Shown: positions 1-11,100 of the stretch, piece by piece | Layout of the letters: every line of letters starts with the position of its first letter | Numbering within the stretch: the first letter of the stretch is position 1 | Notes under the pieces: generated by a model | Databases searched by the model: none | What the model was told of the DNA's origin: nothing | The model's input: only the letters and a program-made list of their open reading frames with translations | From: Chryseolinea soli | GTDB taxonomy: Bacteria > Bacteroidota > Bacteroidia > Cytophagales > Cyclobacteriaceae | DNA: 64,000 bases | Direction of reading: 5' to 3' | Assembly: GCF_003589925.1 (NCBI RefSeq) | Contig: NZ_CP032382.1 | Coordinates: 5,890,001-5,954,000 of the forward strand | Program-made: the position numbers and the translations under genes

Positions 1-1
1 C

Positions 2-2401
2 AATAACCTTTTTACAGGGGGATTTAACGACGAGAAGAATGCGGGTATTGAATTAATCCATCACGGCGTGAGGACTGCCCAAGGTGGTGCGGTGAGGCTC
101 TCCAACACGCCTGAACAGTGGGATCTGGTTCCGGAAATACCCACCAGAAAGGTGGACCGGGCGTCGAAAAGTATAGAGAGCACATTGCGTTATAAAGATT
201 ACGATTTCGATTCGCGCGTGATGGTTACAGCGAAGGGTAGTGGTTTTGAAATATCGGTCTACCTGGACAAACCCATTCCTAAAGAACTTGAGGGAAGTGC
301 AGGCTTTAATCTCGAATTTCTCCCTTCACAGTATTGGGGCAAAGCTTATCTGGCAGACGGACGTTATAATCGATTCCCACGTTACGTGGTGGGTAACAGT
401 GTGGCAAGACCGAACAACGAAAAGCCAAAACAATTTAAAGGTTACAAAACATACGACGACAGGGGTACCGGTAAATTCATTGATCCACTTCCGCTGGAAA
501 AAGGTCGTACGTTTGTTCTGGCACCCGATGAGCCTTCACGCCTTGTGAAAATCACTTCGCAGGATGCCGACCTGATGCTCTTCGATGGACGCGTGTTGGC
601 CCAAAATGGTTGGTTTGTTGTTCGTAGTATTCTCCCTTCAGGAAAAACAGGAAAAGTGTTGACCTGGACGGTTGAGCCAAACGCCATCAAAGGGTGGGTG
701 AGAGAGCCAAACATAGGTTTCTCCCAAGTCGGTTACATCCCCAAACAACAGAAAGTCGCCGTTATTGAACTTGACAAGAAAGACAAGCCACTGGCCACAG
801 CCTCACTATACAGAATAGGCAACGACGGCGGTGCCAGCGAGGTGTTCAGCGGGAAGATAATTTCATGGGGCGATTACTATAAATATCACTATGTGAAATT
901 TGATTTCACCTCCGTCACTACCCCAGGTATATATTACATCCAATATGGCAATTTCAAAACGAACGACTTCCTGATTGAAAATAACGTGTATGATAAGATC
1001 ACGGACGCCACGAGCGACATATGGATTCCGATTCACATGAATCACATGTTTGTAAATGAGGCGTACAGGGTGTGGCATGGAGAACCTTTCAAGGAAGGCT
1101 ATCTCCAGGCCCCGCCAAACACAGATCATTTCGATCTGCATGCTCAGGGACCGACAACGGATACGAAGTATAAAGCCCTCGAACCGATCCCGGGACTAAA
1201 CGTCGGTGGATTTTTCGATGCAGGAGATTTTGATATTGAAACAGGCGCGAATATTAGTGTAGTACAAAACTTCGTTCAAACGTGGGAGTATTTTAAGCCA
1301 CTACGGGATCAAACGTTTGTTGATCAGAAGCAACGCTATGTCGACCTTCATCGACCTGATGGAACACCCGATGTATTGCAGTTTATCGAGCACGGAACAT
1401 TGAACCTTGTAGCGCAGGCAGAGATTGTTGGCCACATGACGCAAACGCTTTCAAACGCTGTGCTCGACAATTATCACCACCTGGGAGACGCAGCTTCATT
1501 AACCGATGGACTTCCTTATAACCCGGACCTTGGTCCTTACGAAAGAGCAAAAGACGGAAGGTCGAGCGGAGTCAAAGATGACATGTGGGCATTCACGAGT
1601 CGCAACCCTCGACTTGATCTTTACGCCGCTACCATGTTTGCTGCGGCGAGTAGGGCTTTGAAGGGCTATAATGATGATCTTTCTGCCAGAGCATTAGTGC
1701 AGTCAAAGAGACTTCTGAAAGAAGCAACCGACCTTCTCGCGGCGAAGCCAGAAGACAATTCGCCTTGGGGAGCGTCGGCTAATGTTGGCACCAATCTTCA
1801 ACTCTATAGGGCGACCGGCGAAAAACAGTACCTCGATAAATTTCAGGAGCTCTTATGGCCAGCGCTTGATCGCAACGTTAATTCCACACTGCTGACGGCG
1901 CTGAATGCCGTCCCACATATGGATGCAGCCTTCAAAGAAAAGCTTCGTCCCTACGTTGTCAAGTATGCGGATTACATAAAAGGATTAGAAAAGGAAAATC
2001 CCTATGGCGTACCGATTGTGCTGGGCAACTGGGCTGGCAGTGGCGCAATTTTAAATTTCGGTACCACGATCTGTTTTGCAAGCCAGTATTTTCCAGACGT
2101 TGTTGCCCCGGGTGAAGCGTTCAAGGCAACGAACTGGCTATTTGGTTGTCATCCCTATCACAATTATTCACTCGTAGCCACAGTTGGTGCGACGCGTCCT
2201 AAAGCAGTCTTCTATGGCAATAACCGGGCTGACTTCTCTTTTATTCCCGGCAACGTAGCACCCGGTATTTTATTCAGAAAACCCGACCACTTTGAGAACT
2301 ACGACGACTGGCCATTCCTCTGGGGACAAAACGAAGGTACCATCGCTGGCAATACGAATTATTTAATTTTCGGATCAGCGTTTAAGAATCTTGTGAGGTA
2401 A
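2..2401 (+). CDS. Glycoside hydrolase family 9 endoglucanase, 5' end outside window
   Basis: The reading frame is open from base 2 with no start codon, so the N-terminus, including any signal peptide, lies upstream of the window. The first ~230 visible residues look like a beta-sandwich domain and the rest like a GH9 (alpha/alpha)6 barrel. Counting from the GTG at 68, the DAGD motif that carries the catalytic base is at residues 384-387. The C-terminal NEGTIAGN stretch has the likely catalytic acid at Glu756. GH9 enzymes cut beta-1,4-glucan backbones, and several act on xyloglucan. The gene is followed in the same direction by the GH74 gene, so it most likely belongs to the same locus. The exact substrate is inferred from context. 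Confidence 0.9.
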   Translation, partial: NNLFTGGFNDEKNAGIELIHHGVRTAQGGAVRLSNTPEQWDLVPEIPTRKVDRASKSIESTLRYKDYDFDSRVMVTAKGSGFEISVYLDKPIPKELEGSAGFNLEFLPSQYWGKAYLADGRYNRFPRYVVGNSVARPNNEKPKQFKGYKTYDDRGTGKFIDPLPLEKGRTFVLAPDEPSRLVKITSQDADLMLFDGRVLAQNGWFVVRSILPSGKTGKVLTWTVEPNAIKGWVREPNIGFSQVGYIPKQQKVAVIELDKKDKPLATASLYRIGNDGGASEVFSGKIISWGDYYKYHYVKFDFTSVTTPGIYYIQYGNFKTNDFLIENNVYDKITDATSDIWIPIHMNHMFVNEAYRVWHGEPFKEGYLQAPPNTDHFDLHAQGPTTDTKYKALEPIPGLNVGGFFDAGDFDIETGANISVVQNFVQTWEYFKPLRDQTFVDQKQRYVDLHRPDGTPDVLQFIEHGTLNLVAQAEIVGHMTQTLSNAVLDNYHHLGDAASLTDGLPYNPDLGPYERAKDGRSSGVKDDMWAFTSRNPRLDLYAATMFAAASRALKGYNDDLSARALVQSKRLLKEATDLLAAKPEDNSPWGASANVGTNLQLYRATGEKQYLDKFQELLWPALDRNVNSTLLTALNAVPHMDAAFKEKLRPYVVKYADYIKGLEKENPYGVPIVLGNWAGSGAILNFGTTICFASQYFPDVVAPGEAFKATNWLFGCHPYHNYSLVATVGATRPKAVFYGNNRADFSFIPGNVAPGILFRKPDHFENYDDWPFLWGQNEGTIAGNTNYLIFGSAFKNLVR

Positions 2402-2776
2402 TACTGGGTTCAAGATCTACTTTCTGCTCCGGCCCATCCTGATGTTTGACCCGCCGATGGCGTAGCCGCTGACTTGCCTGAGGTGGTTTTTGAAATCGTT
2501 GACCCACACGGTAGCTCGACCCCTACACCATTCGTCGACTCCTATTGCTTCTTGACGCGCAGCAAAAGTAACGTGCTCTTGTGTCGGTCAAGATATTGTT
2601 GATGCGAAGTACCCCTCCTTTGTAGCGCAGATTCCTGTGCCGTCCGCGTATTCGTCAGAATATATTTTTATGCAATCGTTGTAGGCCTTACGGTTCGCCT
2701 TGTGGTAGACTTTTTATGACCTAATCCGGGATTTTTGGAACCCCCACATGTACGCGCGAACAATTTACTTTCGCGG
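2402..2776. other. Intergenic region between GH9 and GH74 genes
   Basis: About 375 bases without a convincing gene or clear terminator. A TACTTTCG stretch at 2766-2773, just before the ATG at 2777, resembles the Bacteroidota -7 element TAnnTTTG, but no TTTG lies at the usual 19-21 base distance. No coding remnant was recognised in the frames checked. Confidence 0.4.
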
Positions 2777-5700
2777 ATGAAAACAGGGATAACCGGTGCG
2801 CAGCACAGCAGACGGGTCTTTTGGATCACCACGATCTTTAAGACCCTCTTTGTAACTTTTCTTTTCTTCATTCCTCCGATAGAGGGACGATCTCAAACGG
2901 AGACCTATACCTGGAGCAACGTATCGCTGGGGGGCGGCGGTTTCGTATCCGGTATCATAAGCCATAAGACATCCGGAGATGTTTACTGCCGTACGGATGT
3001 CGGTGGGGCTTACCGATGGAATGCCACAAATTCTAAATGGGTTCCTTTGCTCGACTGGTGTTCGGAGGACGAAGTTACCTACCAGGGCGTTGAGGCGATT
3101 GCTTTAGATCCACAAGATCCTAACAAGGTATATGTGTTAGCCGGTACCGACTATTTCAACGGAGGAAAGACTGCCATATTACGATCTTCCGACAAGGGCA
3201 ATACTTTTTCTATTACCGATGTAACCGCCAGTTTTAAAGCACACGGCAATGGTATCGGAAGAGCAAATGGCGAACGGCTTGCTGTGGATCCGAACAATAG
3301 TAACATATTATTTTGCGGAACCAGGAGAAACGGATTATGGAAAAGCACAAATGCCGGTGCAACGTGGACATTGGCCTGGGATGGAGTCACGGCCACTCCC
3401 AACGACAATGGAATTTGTTTCGTCTTATTCGATCCTGGTAATGTCTCGGGAGGCATTACACAAACCATTTATATAGGAGTTTCCCAATACGCAAGCACGA
3501 ATATTTATAGAAGTACCGATGGCGGTAATACTTTTTCAGCCCTGTCCAGTGCACTGCCTACAACCTACATGCCGCACAGAGCCGCGCTTTCCGGAAATAT
3601 GTTATACATCACGTATGCAAATGGTTCAGGTCCACATGGACATTGGAAGACTGAACTGAACGAACCTTCGAACGACGGACAAGTATGGAAATTTAATACA
3701 AGTACATCGACGGCGACAAACATCACACCATCGACAGGAAAGGCATACAGCGGGGTAAGCGTGGATCCGGCAAATTCCAACAGGATTGTCGCATCAACCA
3801 CGAATGCATACGGCAATAACCAATTCGGTACCGCCTATGGAGATTTTATTTATTTATCCACCGATGGCGGAAATACATGGACATTAAAATTATCCAGCAC
3901 GAGTACCATGGACACCAATGGCTTGGGATGGATAGTCGGTTCAAGTATACACTGGGCTGGCTCCCTTGACTTTGATCCATTGAATACGGCGAGGGTAAGG
4001 GTTATTTCAGGGAATGGGATATTTACCTGCGACAATATAAACGCGGCAAACACGACCTGGAAATTTGATGTAAAGGGTATTGAAGAAACCGTAGTGCTGG
4101 ATGCCACAAGCATTCCCGGTGGTAATTTTATCTCAGCGGTAGGAGACGTATACGGAGCAGTATATTCTGATATTTATACTTATCCGGCCAAGAATATTAC
4201 TCCCACGGTGGTTTGTAATTCAGGTGTAACGTATGCCGCGAACAATACCAACAAAGTTGTTAGAGTTGCCGATAAAGTATATTACTCCACCAACCAGGGA
4301 GCAACCTGGACGCAATCGCCTTCCACGAATGGCACGTATGGGAAAGTAGCTTTATCCGCGGATGGGAATACGATCCTTCATTGTCCTAGTGGTGGAAGCA
4401 CGACGTATTACTCAACAGACAATGGAGGAACATGGACAAGTACGGGAGTCACGGATGCTAAAGACGCCTTTCCGATTGCGGACCTCGTTAATACAAGCAA
4501 ATTTTATCTTTATAATCCTAGTACGGGACAGCTACTGGTAAGCACAAATAAAGGCGTAAGTTTTTCGGCTTCAGCATCTAATCCAGGTCAATGGGGTTCG
4601 AGTGTGGCAAGGGCTGTTCCTGGTAAGGAAGGACATGTGTGGGTAGCTTTAAACGGGAGTGGATTAAAATACACCACGAGCAATGGAACTTCATGGACAA
4701 CGGTCCCTAATGTTACCTATTGTGCGGCAGTAGGATTCGGGAAACTGGCTCCCGCTGCGACTTATCCAACGATCTATATATGGGGTACGATAGGAGGAGT
4801 GAGGGGGTTGTTCCGCTCGATTGATCAGGGAGCTCACTGGATAAGAATAAACGACGATGCCCATGAATGGGGTGGACCGGGAAACGGAAATTTTGTAATG
4901 GGCGACATGAATGTATATGGCCGGGTATACATGAGTAGTGTAGGAAGAGGTCTTATTGCCGGAGAAGCACCTAAATATACCCTTACGACAACGGCATTGC
5001 CATCTGCCGGCGGTACGGTGACAGGGGCAGGATCGTATACCGCCGGAAGTACAGCAACACCAACCGCTACACCTGCGGTCGGATACACTTTTACGGGTTG
5101 GAGTGGTGACGCCACCGGAACTTCTGCTTCCGTTGCCGTAGACATGACCAAAAACAAGTCTGTCACGGCAAACTTCCTGGCAACGAATTATACACTTGTC
5201 ACGACGGCATCGCCCGCTGCAGGTGGTACCGTGAGCGGGGCTGGACCGTATGCAGCAGGTAGCACACCGACAATAACGGCAACGCCTGCAGCCGGATATG
5301 CCTTTACAGGCTGGAGTGGCGATGCATCGGGAGCAGCTTCGTCTACGACGGTAACGATGAACAGCAGCAAGTCGGTGACGGCAAATTTCCAGGTAATTAA
5401 ATATACCCTTGCCACTACCGCATCACCCGCGGGGGGAGGTGCCGTGAGCGGAGCCGGATCCTATGATGCCGGTAGTGCAGCGTTGCTCACAGCGACCCCT
5501 GCAACAGGATATACTTTTATTGGCTGGAGTGGTGATGCAACAGGAAATGCTTCTTCGGTGACCATAACGATGAGCGGCAACAAGACCGTCACAGCAAATT
5601 TTCAGGCACAATCCAGCGCAACGAAATATACGCTGGCTACAATTGCCTCACCGTCTGCGGGTGGTAATATCAGTGGCGCGGGAACGTATGATGCCGGTAG

Positions 5701-6556
5701 TGTAACGGCACTCACAGCAACGCCTGCGGCTGGTTATACTTTTATAGGTTGGAGTGGTGATGCAACAGGAAGTGCTTCTTCCACAACCATAACGATGAGT
5801 GGCGACAAAACGGTCACAGCAAATTTTCAGATACAATCCAGCACAACGAAATATACGCTGGCCACAACAGCATCGCCGTCAGAGGGTGGGAGTGTAAGTG
5901 GCGCGGGAACGTATGATGCCGGTAGTGTAGCGGCACTCACGGCAACGCCTGCCGCGGGCTATACTTTTACAGGTTGGAGTGGCGATGTAACAGGAACTTC
6001 TGCGTCGACTACGGTAACCATGAACAGTAACAAAAATGTTACGGCAAACTTCAGCATTGCTGAAGTCACGATTACCGCTACCGTTGTGCCGGCAGCAGGT
6101 GGCTCTGTAACAGGAGCAGGTGAATATCCATCAGGCACCACAGTAATCATAGAAGCCCTAGCAGCGGCCGGATATAATTTTATTGGCTGGAGCGGCGATA
6201 TTGCAGGCACCGCTACTTCACAAACCGTAACCGTGAGCAACGATATGGTGGTTCAGGCCAACTTTGAAAGTACTGAAGGGGTTGCTTTAAAAATTCCCAG
6301 GCTCTTTTCACCGGATAACCACGGTGATATCAGCACGGAAGCATGGAATATTGAAAACGCTTATTTGCTGGATGGATGTGAGATGGTGATCTATAACCGG
6401 CAAGGACAGAAAGTATATTCTTCTCTTGGGTACGCTACTCCCTGGGATGGAACCTCAAACGGCAAGCCGCTTCCGGATGGTGCCTACTTCTATATTATCC
6501 GGTATCCTGACAATAAAAAACAAGCTGGCAGCGTAACCATCGCCCGACTCAAATGA
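2777..6556 (+). CDS. GH74 xyloglucanase with InlB-like repeats and T9SS type B C-terminal domain
   Basis: A secreted multidomain enzyme of 1259 residues from the first ATG; an upstream TTG at 2735 is in frame but less likely. A hydrophobic signal segment ends near residue 38. The N-terminal ~730 residues form the GH74 double beta-propeller: RTDVGGAYR carries the predicted catalytic base Asp74 and AVGDVYGAV the predicted acid Asp457. Six InlB-type repeats of 71-75 residues follow. The last ~90 residues are a gliding-motility-type C-terminal domain with the LFSPDNHGD, WDG and YFYIIR signature elements, which directs type IX secretion (type B). GH74 enzymes are endo-xyloglucanases. The stop codon overlaps the start of the PorP/SprF gene, implying coupled expression. 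Confidence 0.92.
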   Translation: MKTGITGAQHSRRVFWITTIFKTLFVTFLFFIPPIEGRSQTETYTWSNVSLGGGGFVSGIISHKTSGDVYCRTDVGGAYRWNATNSKWVPLLDWCSEDEVTYQGVEAIALDPQDPNKVYVLAGTDYFNGGKTAILRSSDKGNTFSITDVTASFKAHGNGIGRANGERLAVDPNNSNILFCGTRRNGLWKSTNAGATWTLAWDGVTATPNDNGICFVLFDPGNVSGGITQTIYIGVSQYASTNIYRSTDGGNTFSALSSALPTTYMPHRAALSGNMLYITYANGSGPHGHWKTELNEPSNDGQVWKFNTSTSTATNITPSTGKAYSGVSVDPANSNRIVASTTNAYGNNQFGTAYGDFIYLSTDGGNTWTLKLSSTSTMDTNGLGWIVGSSIHWAGSLDFDPLNTARVRVISGNGIFTCDNINAANTTWKFDVKGIEETVVLDATSIPGGNFISAVGDVYGAVYSDIYTYPAKNITPTVVCNSGVTYAANNTNKVVRVADKVYYSTNQGATWTQSPSTNGTYGKVALSADGNTILHCPSGGSTTYYSTDNGGTWTSTGVTDAKDAFPIADLVNTSKFYLYNPSTGQLLVSTNKGVSFSASASNPGQWGSSVARAVPGKEGHVWVALNGSGLKYTTSNGTSWTTVPNVTYCAAVGFGKLAPAATYPTIYIWGTIGGVRGLFRSIDQGAHWIRINDDAHEWGGPGNGNFVMGDMNVYGRVYMSSVGRGLIAGEAPKYTLTTTALPSAGGTVTGAGSYTAGSTATPTATPAVGYTFTGWSGDATGTSASVAVDMTKNKSVTANFLATNYTLVTTASPAAGGTVSGAGPYAAGSTPTITATPAAGYAFTGWSGDASGAASSTTVTMNSSKSVTANFQVIKYTLATTASPAGGGAVSGAGSYDAGSAALLTATPATGYTFIGWSGDATGNASSVTITMSGNKTVTANFQAQSSATKYTLATIASPSAGGNISGAGTYDAGSVTALTATPAAGYTFIGWSGDATGSASSTTITMSGDKTVTANFQIQSSTTKYTLATTASPSEGGSVSGAGTYDAGSVAALTATPAAGYTFTGWSGDVTGTSASTTVTMNSNKNVTANFSIAEVTITATVVPAAGGSVTGAGEYPSGTTVIIEALAAAGYNFIGWSGDIAGTATSQTVTVSNDMVVQANFESTEGVALKIPRLFSPDNHGDISTEAWNIENAYLLDGCEMVIYNRQGQKVYSSLGYATPWDGTSNGKPLPDGAYFYIIRYPDNKKQAGSVTIARLK
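4976..6267 (+). repeat. Six tandem InlB-like repeats inside the GH74 gene
   Basis: Repeat units begin near 4976, 5189, 5402, 5627, 5852 and 6065, giving periods of 213, 213, 225, 225 and 213 bases. Each unit encodes a segment running from YTLxTTASP, through GGxVSGAGxY and GYxFTGWSGD, to VTANF. Units 4 and 5 are longer because of a short QSSxTK linker and are nearly identical at DNA level. The sixth unit is the most divergent. The type resembles divergent InlB B-repeats, used as spacers or adhesive modules in surface proteins. Confidence 0.9.
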
Positions 6557-7965
6557 AAATTTCATTTAGAATTCTACTCTTCTGTACGGCATGGATGATA
6601 ACCGGTCCGCTACAGGCGCAACAGAACCTGGTGTATAGCCACTACTTTCTTAATCCGTTCCTCTACAATCCATCGTTTGTGGCGCCCAACGGGTATAGCG
6701 AACTTTATTTGAACTACAGGAATCAATGGACTGGCATTGAGGGTGCACCCGTCACCGGGACGGTAAGCCTCCATTTGGCCTTGAACCATAAGACGGGTAT
6801 AGCGTTCACGGGATACCAGGACAAGGCCGGCGCATTAAAAACAACCACGGGCCTGGCGACTTTTGCATACCAGGTATACCTGGGCAACAGCGTGAGCGAC
6901 GATCACAAACTAGCTTTTGGATTATCGGCTGGTGCAACCAGCGTGTCTATCCATGGCGACAATAGTTTCGTCAACGAACCGGTGGTCGGTACGACATCGT
7001 CGTTCGAAGGGCAGTTTGGAATGCATTACCAACACAAGAACCTGAAGATCGCTTTTGCCATACCCCGTCTTTTCAATACGTATGTTGCCTCCGACCAGGA
7101 CTTCAATAAAGTGGGCTTTAAGCAAGTGCGCACTACGCTGTCGTCGGTGAGTTACGCGATACCGATCGGCGAACGGATCGTATGGGAACCCATGGTGACG
7201 TATCGCACCTATGAAAATACGCCATCCCAGTTCGAAGGCTTGGGAGTTTTACGAATGGATAACATCGTATGGTTTGGCGGATCATACCGGCAGCGCTACG
7301 GCGCTTCCGCCTTTGCAGGATTCAACATCAAAGACAAATTGAAATTGGGCTATGCGTACGAGTTTGCAGCGAGCCAGGTGAACGCACTGGGGAATGGCAC
7401 GCACGAAATACAATTGGTCGTGCGACTCGGGAAAAAGAAGTTGGGCAAGTCGCAGACAAAAGCAAAAACGCCACTCCAGCGACCACAGGCTGTTGCCGAC
7501 ACGGCATCGGTTGCAGACCTCCCCAATGAAGATGTAGCACAGCAAGAGAAAAGTGAAAGCGCTACACTCACCGGGCAATCGACAGCTTCAGCAGCGACCC
7601 GGCAAGACGAACCGGTGATCAAACCGCCTGAACCGGCGTCCGCTATACTGCCTGCTACGGTCATGCCAACCCATTCGGACGAAGAAAAGCAGGGATCGGT
7701 AAAATCACTTTCCGGAAATGGACTACCTCCAGGACATTATGTGGTCGTGGGAGCGTTCCGTTCGGTCGAAAATGCGAAGCGCTATGCCCGTAATCTGAAG
7801 CGCTCAGATTACCCGGCAGATGTGGCCTATCACCCGGGGCGACAGTATTATATCGTTCACATGAACCATGCCGCGACAATAGAAGAAGCGCGTCAACTGC
7901 GTGACAAATACAGACAGATGTCGCGCTATTCTTTCCGCGACACATGGATTCTCAGTATTGAATGA
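6553..7965 (+). CDS. PorP/SprF-family outer-membrane protein with C-terminal SPOR-like domain
   Basis: 470 residues starting with a signal peptide (MKISFRILLFC...LQAQ). Residues ~25-300 are a PorP/SprF beta-barrel, recognisable from the YSHYFLNPFLYNPSF motif and the NYRNQW motif that follow the signal. PorP/SprF proteins are outer-membrane partners of the type IX secretion system, and SprF-like members are needed for attachment or export of type B substrates. A low-complexity linker (~305-390) leads to a segment (~394-470) shaped like a SPOR domain, normally a peptidoglycan-binding module. The start overlaps the GH74 stop by 4 bases, so it is probably the dedicated partner of that enzyme. The SPOR assignment is moderately sure. 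Confidence 0.85.
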   Translation: MKISFRILLFCTAWMITGPLQAQQNLVYSHYFLNPFLYNPSFVAPNGYSELYLNYRNQWTGIEGAPVTGTVSLHLALNHKTGIAFTGYQDKAGALKTTTGLATFAYQVYLGNSVSDDHKLAFGLSAGATSVSIHGDNSFVNEPVVGTTSSFEGQFGMHYQHKNLKIAFAIPRLFNTYVASDQDFNKVGFKQVRTTLSSVSYAIPIGERIVWEPMVTYRTYENTPSQFEGLGVLRMDNIVWFGGSYRQRYGASAFAGFNIKDKLKLGYAYEFAASQVNALGNGTHEIQLVVRLGKKKLGKSQTKAKTPLQRPQAVADTASVADLPNEDVAQQEKSESATLTGQSTASAATRQDEPVIKPPEPASAILPATVMPTHSDEEKQGSVKSLSGNGLPPGHYVVVGAFRSVENAKRYARNLKRSDYPADVAYHPGRQYYIVHMNHAATIEEARQLRDKYRQMSRYSFRDTWILSIE

Positions 7966-8166
7966 CATTAAATTGTATCTTTACTTAGGCCAAAAAAATG
8001 GCCAGGCACTCATAAAGAAGTGTTTGGATACATATGGTGGACGGGTTTGTTTCCGCTTTGACGTAACATTCAGTTTGAGCGGGCATAAGCCTTTTGATCA
8101 ACGATAGATGCGAGGAGCCGTCTTATTATTTTACATATATTTTGATTTAACTATTCAAGTGAAGTC

Positions 8167-11100
8167 GTGAGAGATCGTGCTTTTTTTTTGGCAGCTTGCC
8201 TTGCCTCTATATTTCTGGTGATCCAACCGGCTATTGAATCTTTTGGGCAAGAGCATCGCTTTGGCCACATCGATGACCGGAAGGGCTTGTCACACAACTA
8301 TGTAAAAACATTCTATAAGGACAGGACCGGTTTTCTGTGGATAGGCACCGAGTCGGGTCTTAACCGTTTCGACGGCTACTCGCTAAAAATATATCGCAAC
8401 GATCCATCCGACTCTACTTCTCTTTTTAACGATGATGTGGTGCGACTATACGAAGCACCCGGCGGAATGCTTGGCGTAGCGACATCGGTCGGACTCTGCT
8501 TTTATAATTCTGCAACAGAAACGTTCACAACGGATTTTCGATTCCTTAGAAAATATTCAATCGCAAACCCTGCAGATCTCGTCAATATTATTCATGACAA
8601 AGCGGGTAACTACTGGTTTCTCTTTAGAAATAATGGGCTTGTGCTCTACAATGAAGAAAAGATGACCACACAACAGTTCAGGCATCTTGATAACGATCCG
8701 ACCACCATTTTCACCAACAACGTCACTTCAGTTGTGCCTCACCAGGATGGAAGTTACTGGATAGCGCATTCCAATGGCGTTGCAGAGAATATTGTCCTTG
8801 AAAACGGGAAACTCAAGGTGGTTAACCGGATCTCGTTTTCGCCAAAGGAGTCATCCTATAAGGACAGGTATCTTCAATGTGAATTGATGATCGACAACGA
8901 TGGAGATCTCTGGTGTTACCGGTACAATTCAGACGAAGGAGTGTTTTATTACAATGCAAATAAACGTAGTGTAAGCCACTTCGAAAAGGAGTCCAAGGAT
9001 GTGGCGCTAAGGGATGACTTGATATCGGGTCTCGTTCAAGACAACAAAGGCAATATCTGGATTTCTTATGGTAGGGCGGGAATTGATATTCTCAATAAAA
9101 AGAATTTCGAAATAGAAAGCATTTTGCATGATCCGGAGACGAATGAAGGGCTGAGCGAGAATTCGATTCCCGGCATGTTTAAAGACACTGACGGTGTCAT
9201 CTGGGTGGGTACCTATAAAAAAGGATTGAACTTCTTTCATGAAAGCATGATGCGGTTCCCGGTTTATAGCCGACACTCAAAACCGTATGCTTTGCCTTTC
9301 GAGGACGTCAACCGTTTTGTAGAGGATAGGAAAGGCAACCTGTGGCTCGGCACAAACGGCGGAGGGTTGATCTACTTTGACCGGCAGAGTGGTCGCTTCA
9401 CAACCTACAAACACAATCCGAAAGACCCCCATAGCCTGAGCAGCGATGTTGTTGTTAGTTTGTGTCTGGATCACGAGGACAAGCTTTGGATAGGGACTTT
9501 CTTTGGTGGATTGGACTGTTTTGATGGCAAGACATTCACCCGGTATCAACACGATGCAAAAGACGCTACAAGCCTCCCGGGTAAGAGTGTCTGGGAGATC
9601 TTTGAAGATTCTGAACACCGGCTTTGGATTGGGATGCTCGACGGGGGGCTTAACCTCTTTGACCGGAAAAATAAAACATTTGCCCGGTACACTCATCCCA
9701 AGCAAACAGCGCTTTACTCCTCATACATCTCAACGATCATGGAAGACTCGAAGGGCAACCTCTGGTTTGGAACGTCCGTGGGCATTGATGTGCTCATGAA
9801 GGAATCCGGAAGTATCACACATTTTGGATCGGAGCGGAATAATCCGGCATCCCTTCGAAGCGACGCCATTCTGGGGACCCTGGAAGATTCCGAGGGGCGG
9901 ATCTGGATAGGAACACAAGGGGGACTTAGTCTGTGGCAAAAGGGAGCCAACCGGTTTATTAACTTCAGCGTGAAAGATGGATTGCCTCATAATGTCATCA
10001 TGTCTATGAAAGAGGACGCAGCCGGGAGGCTTTGGCTGGGTACCCCGAATGGACTGTCGTGTGCAACGATCGTGACCGAAGACGGCCGCATTCGGCTTAA
10101 GCTCGCCAACTACTCAGAGGCCGACGGTCTGCAAGGGCAGCGGTTCAATGAAGATGCGGCCCTCCGAACGAGGAGTGGAGAGCTTGTCTTTGGCGGGGCC
10201 AATGGATTCAATATTTTCAAACCAGGCGATATCGGGCATAGCAAAACGATACCACGACTTGTGCTGACTGACTTTCAGTTGTTCAACCGAAGCGTCCGGC
10301 CGGGAAAAGCGGACGGCACGCACTTCGCGTTGTCGTCTTCCATCACGACCAACCCTTCCATCGTGTTGACCGCAAGTGATGATGTTTTTTCAATAGAGTT
10401 TGCCGCGCTCGACTTCATACAGCCTTTCAAAAACAGCTATAAATACAAACTGGAAGGATTTAACCAGGAATGGCTGGTAACCGACGCAAACAACCGGAAG
10501 GTTACGTTTACCAACCTGGATGCAGGAGACTACGTATTTCGCGTGATCACCTCAAACGATGATGGGCTCTGGAGTGAAGAAGGCATTTCACTTCCCATTA
10601 AAGTGCTTCCACCTTTCTGGAAATCTACAAAGGCCATTGTCGTTTACCTGCTCATCCTGTCATTGCTTCTGTTTATCGCGCGTAAACTCATCCAGCAACG
10701 CGAGCAAATGAAGTTTGCCATGAAACAACAACAGGAAGAGGCCATGCGGTCGCGCGAGTTGGATATGATCAAGACAAAGTTCTTCACCAATGTGAGTCAT
10801 GAATTCAGGACCCCGCTTTCACTGATCATTTCTCCACTGGAAAAACTCAACGAACAGGTCGTTGATCCGGCGCAGCTGAAAAATATAGAACTCATTCAGA
10901 AGAATGCCAAGAGATTATTGAACCTTGTCAACCAACTGCTCGATTTTAGAAAAATGGAGGTTCATGACATTCGCTTTCATCCCTCGGAAGGTGATATCAT
11001 CCGGTTTGTTCGTGAAACCGTTTCTTCCTTTGCCGATCTTTCGGAGAAAAAAAGTATCCGGCTCACATTCGAATCAAACACCTCTTCCCTGGAAGCCATC

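Noticed and set aside
2735..2776. Upstream TTG start for the GH74 gene
   Set aside because: It would put polar residues before the signal peptide and use a rare start, while ATG 2777 starts directly before a good signal sequence.
4976..6267. CRISPR-like or satellite array because of regular period
   Set aside because: The repeats are in frame within one gene and encode a known type of protein repeat; there are no unique spacers.
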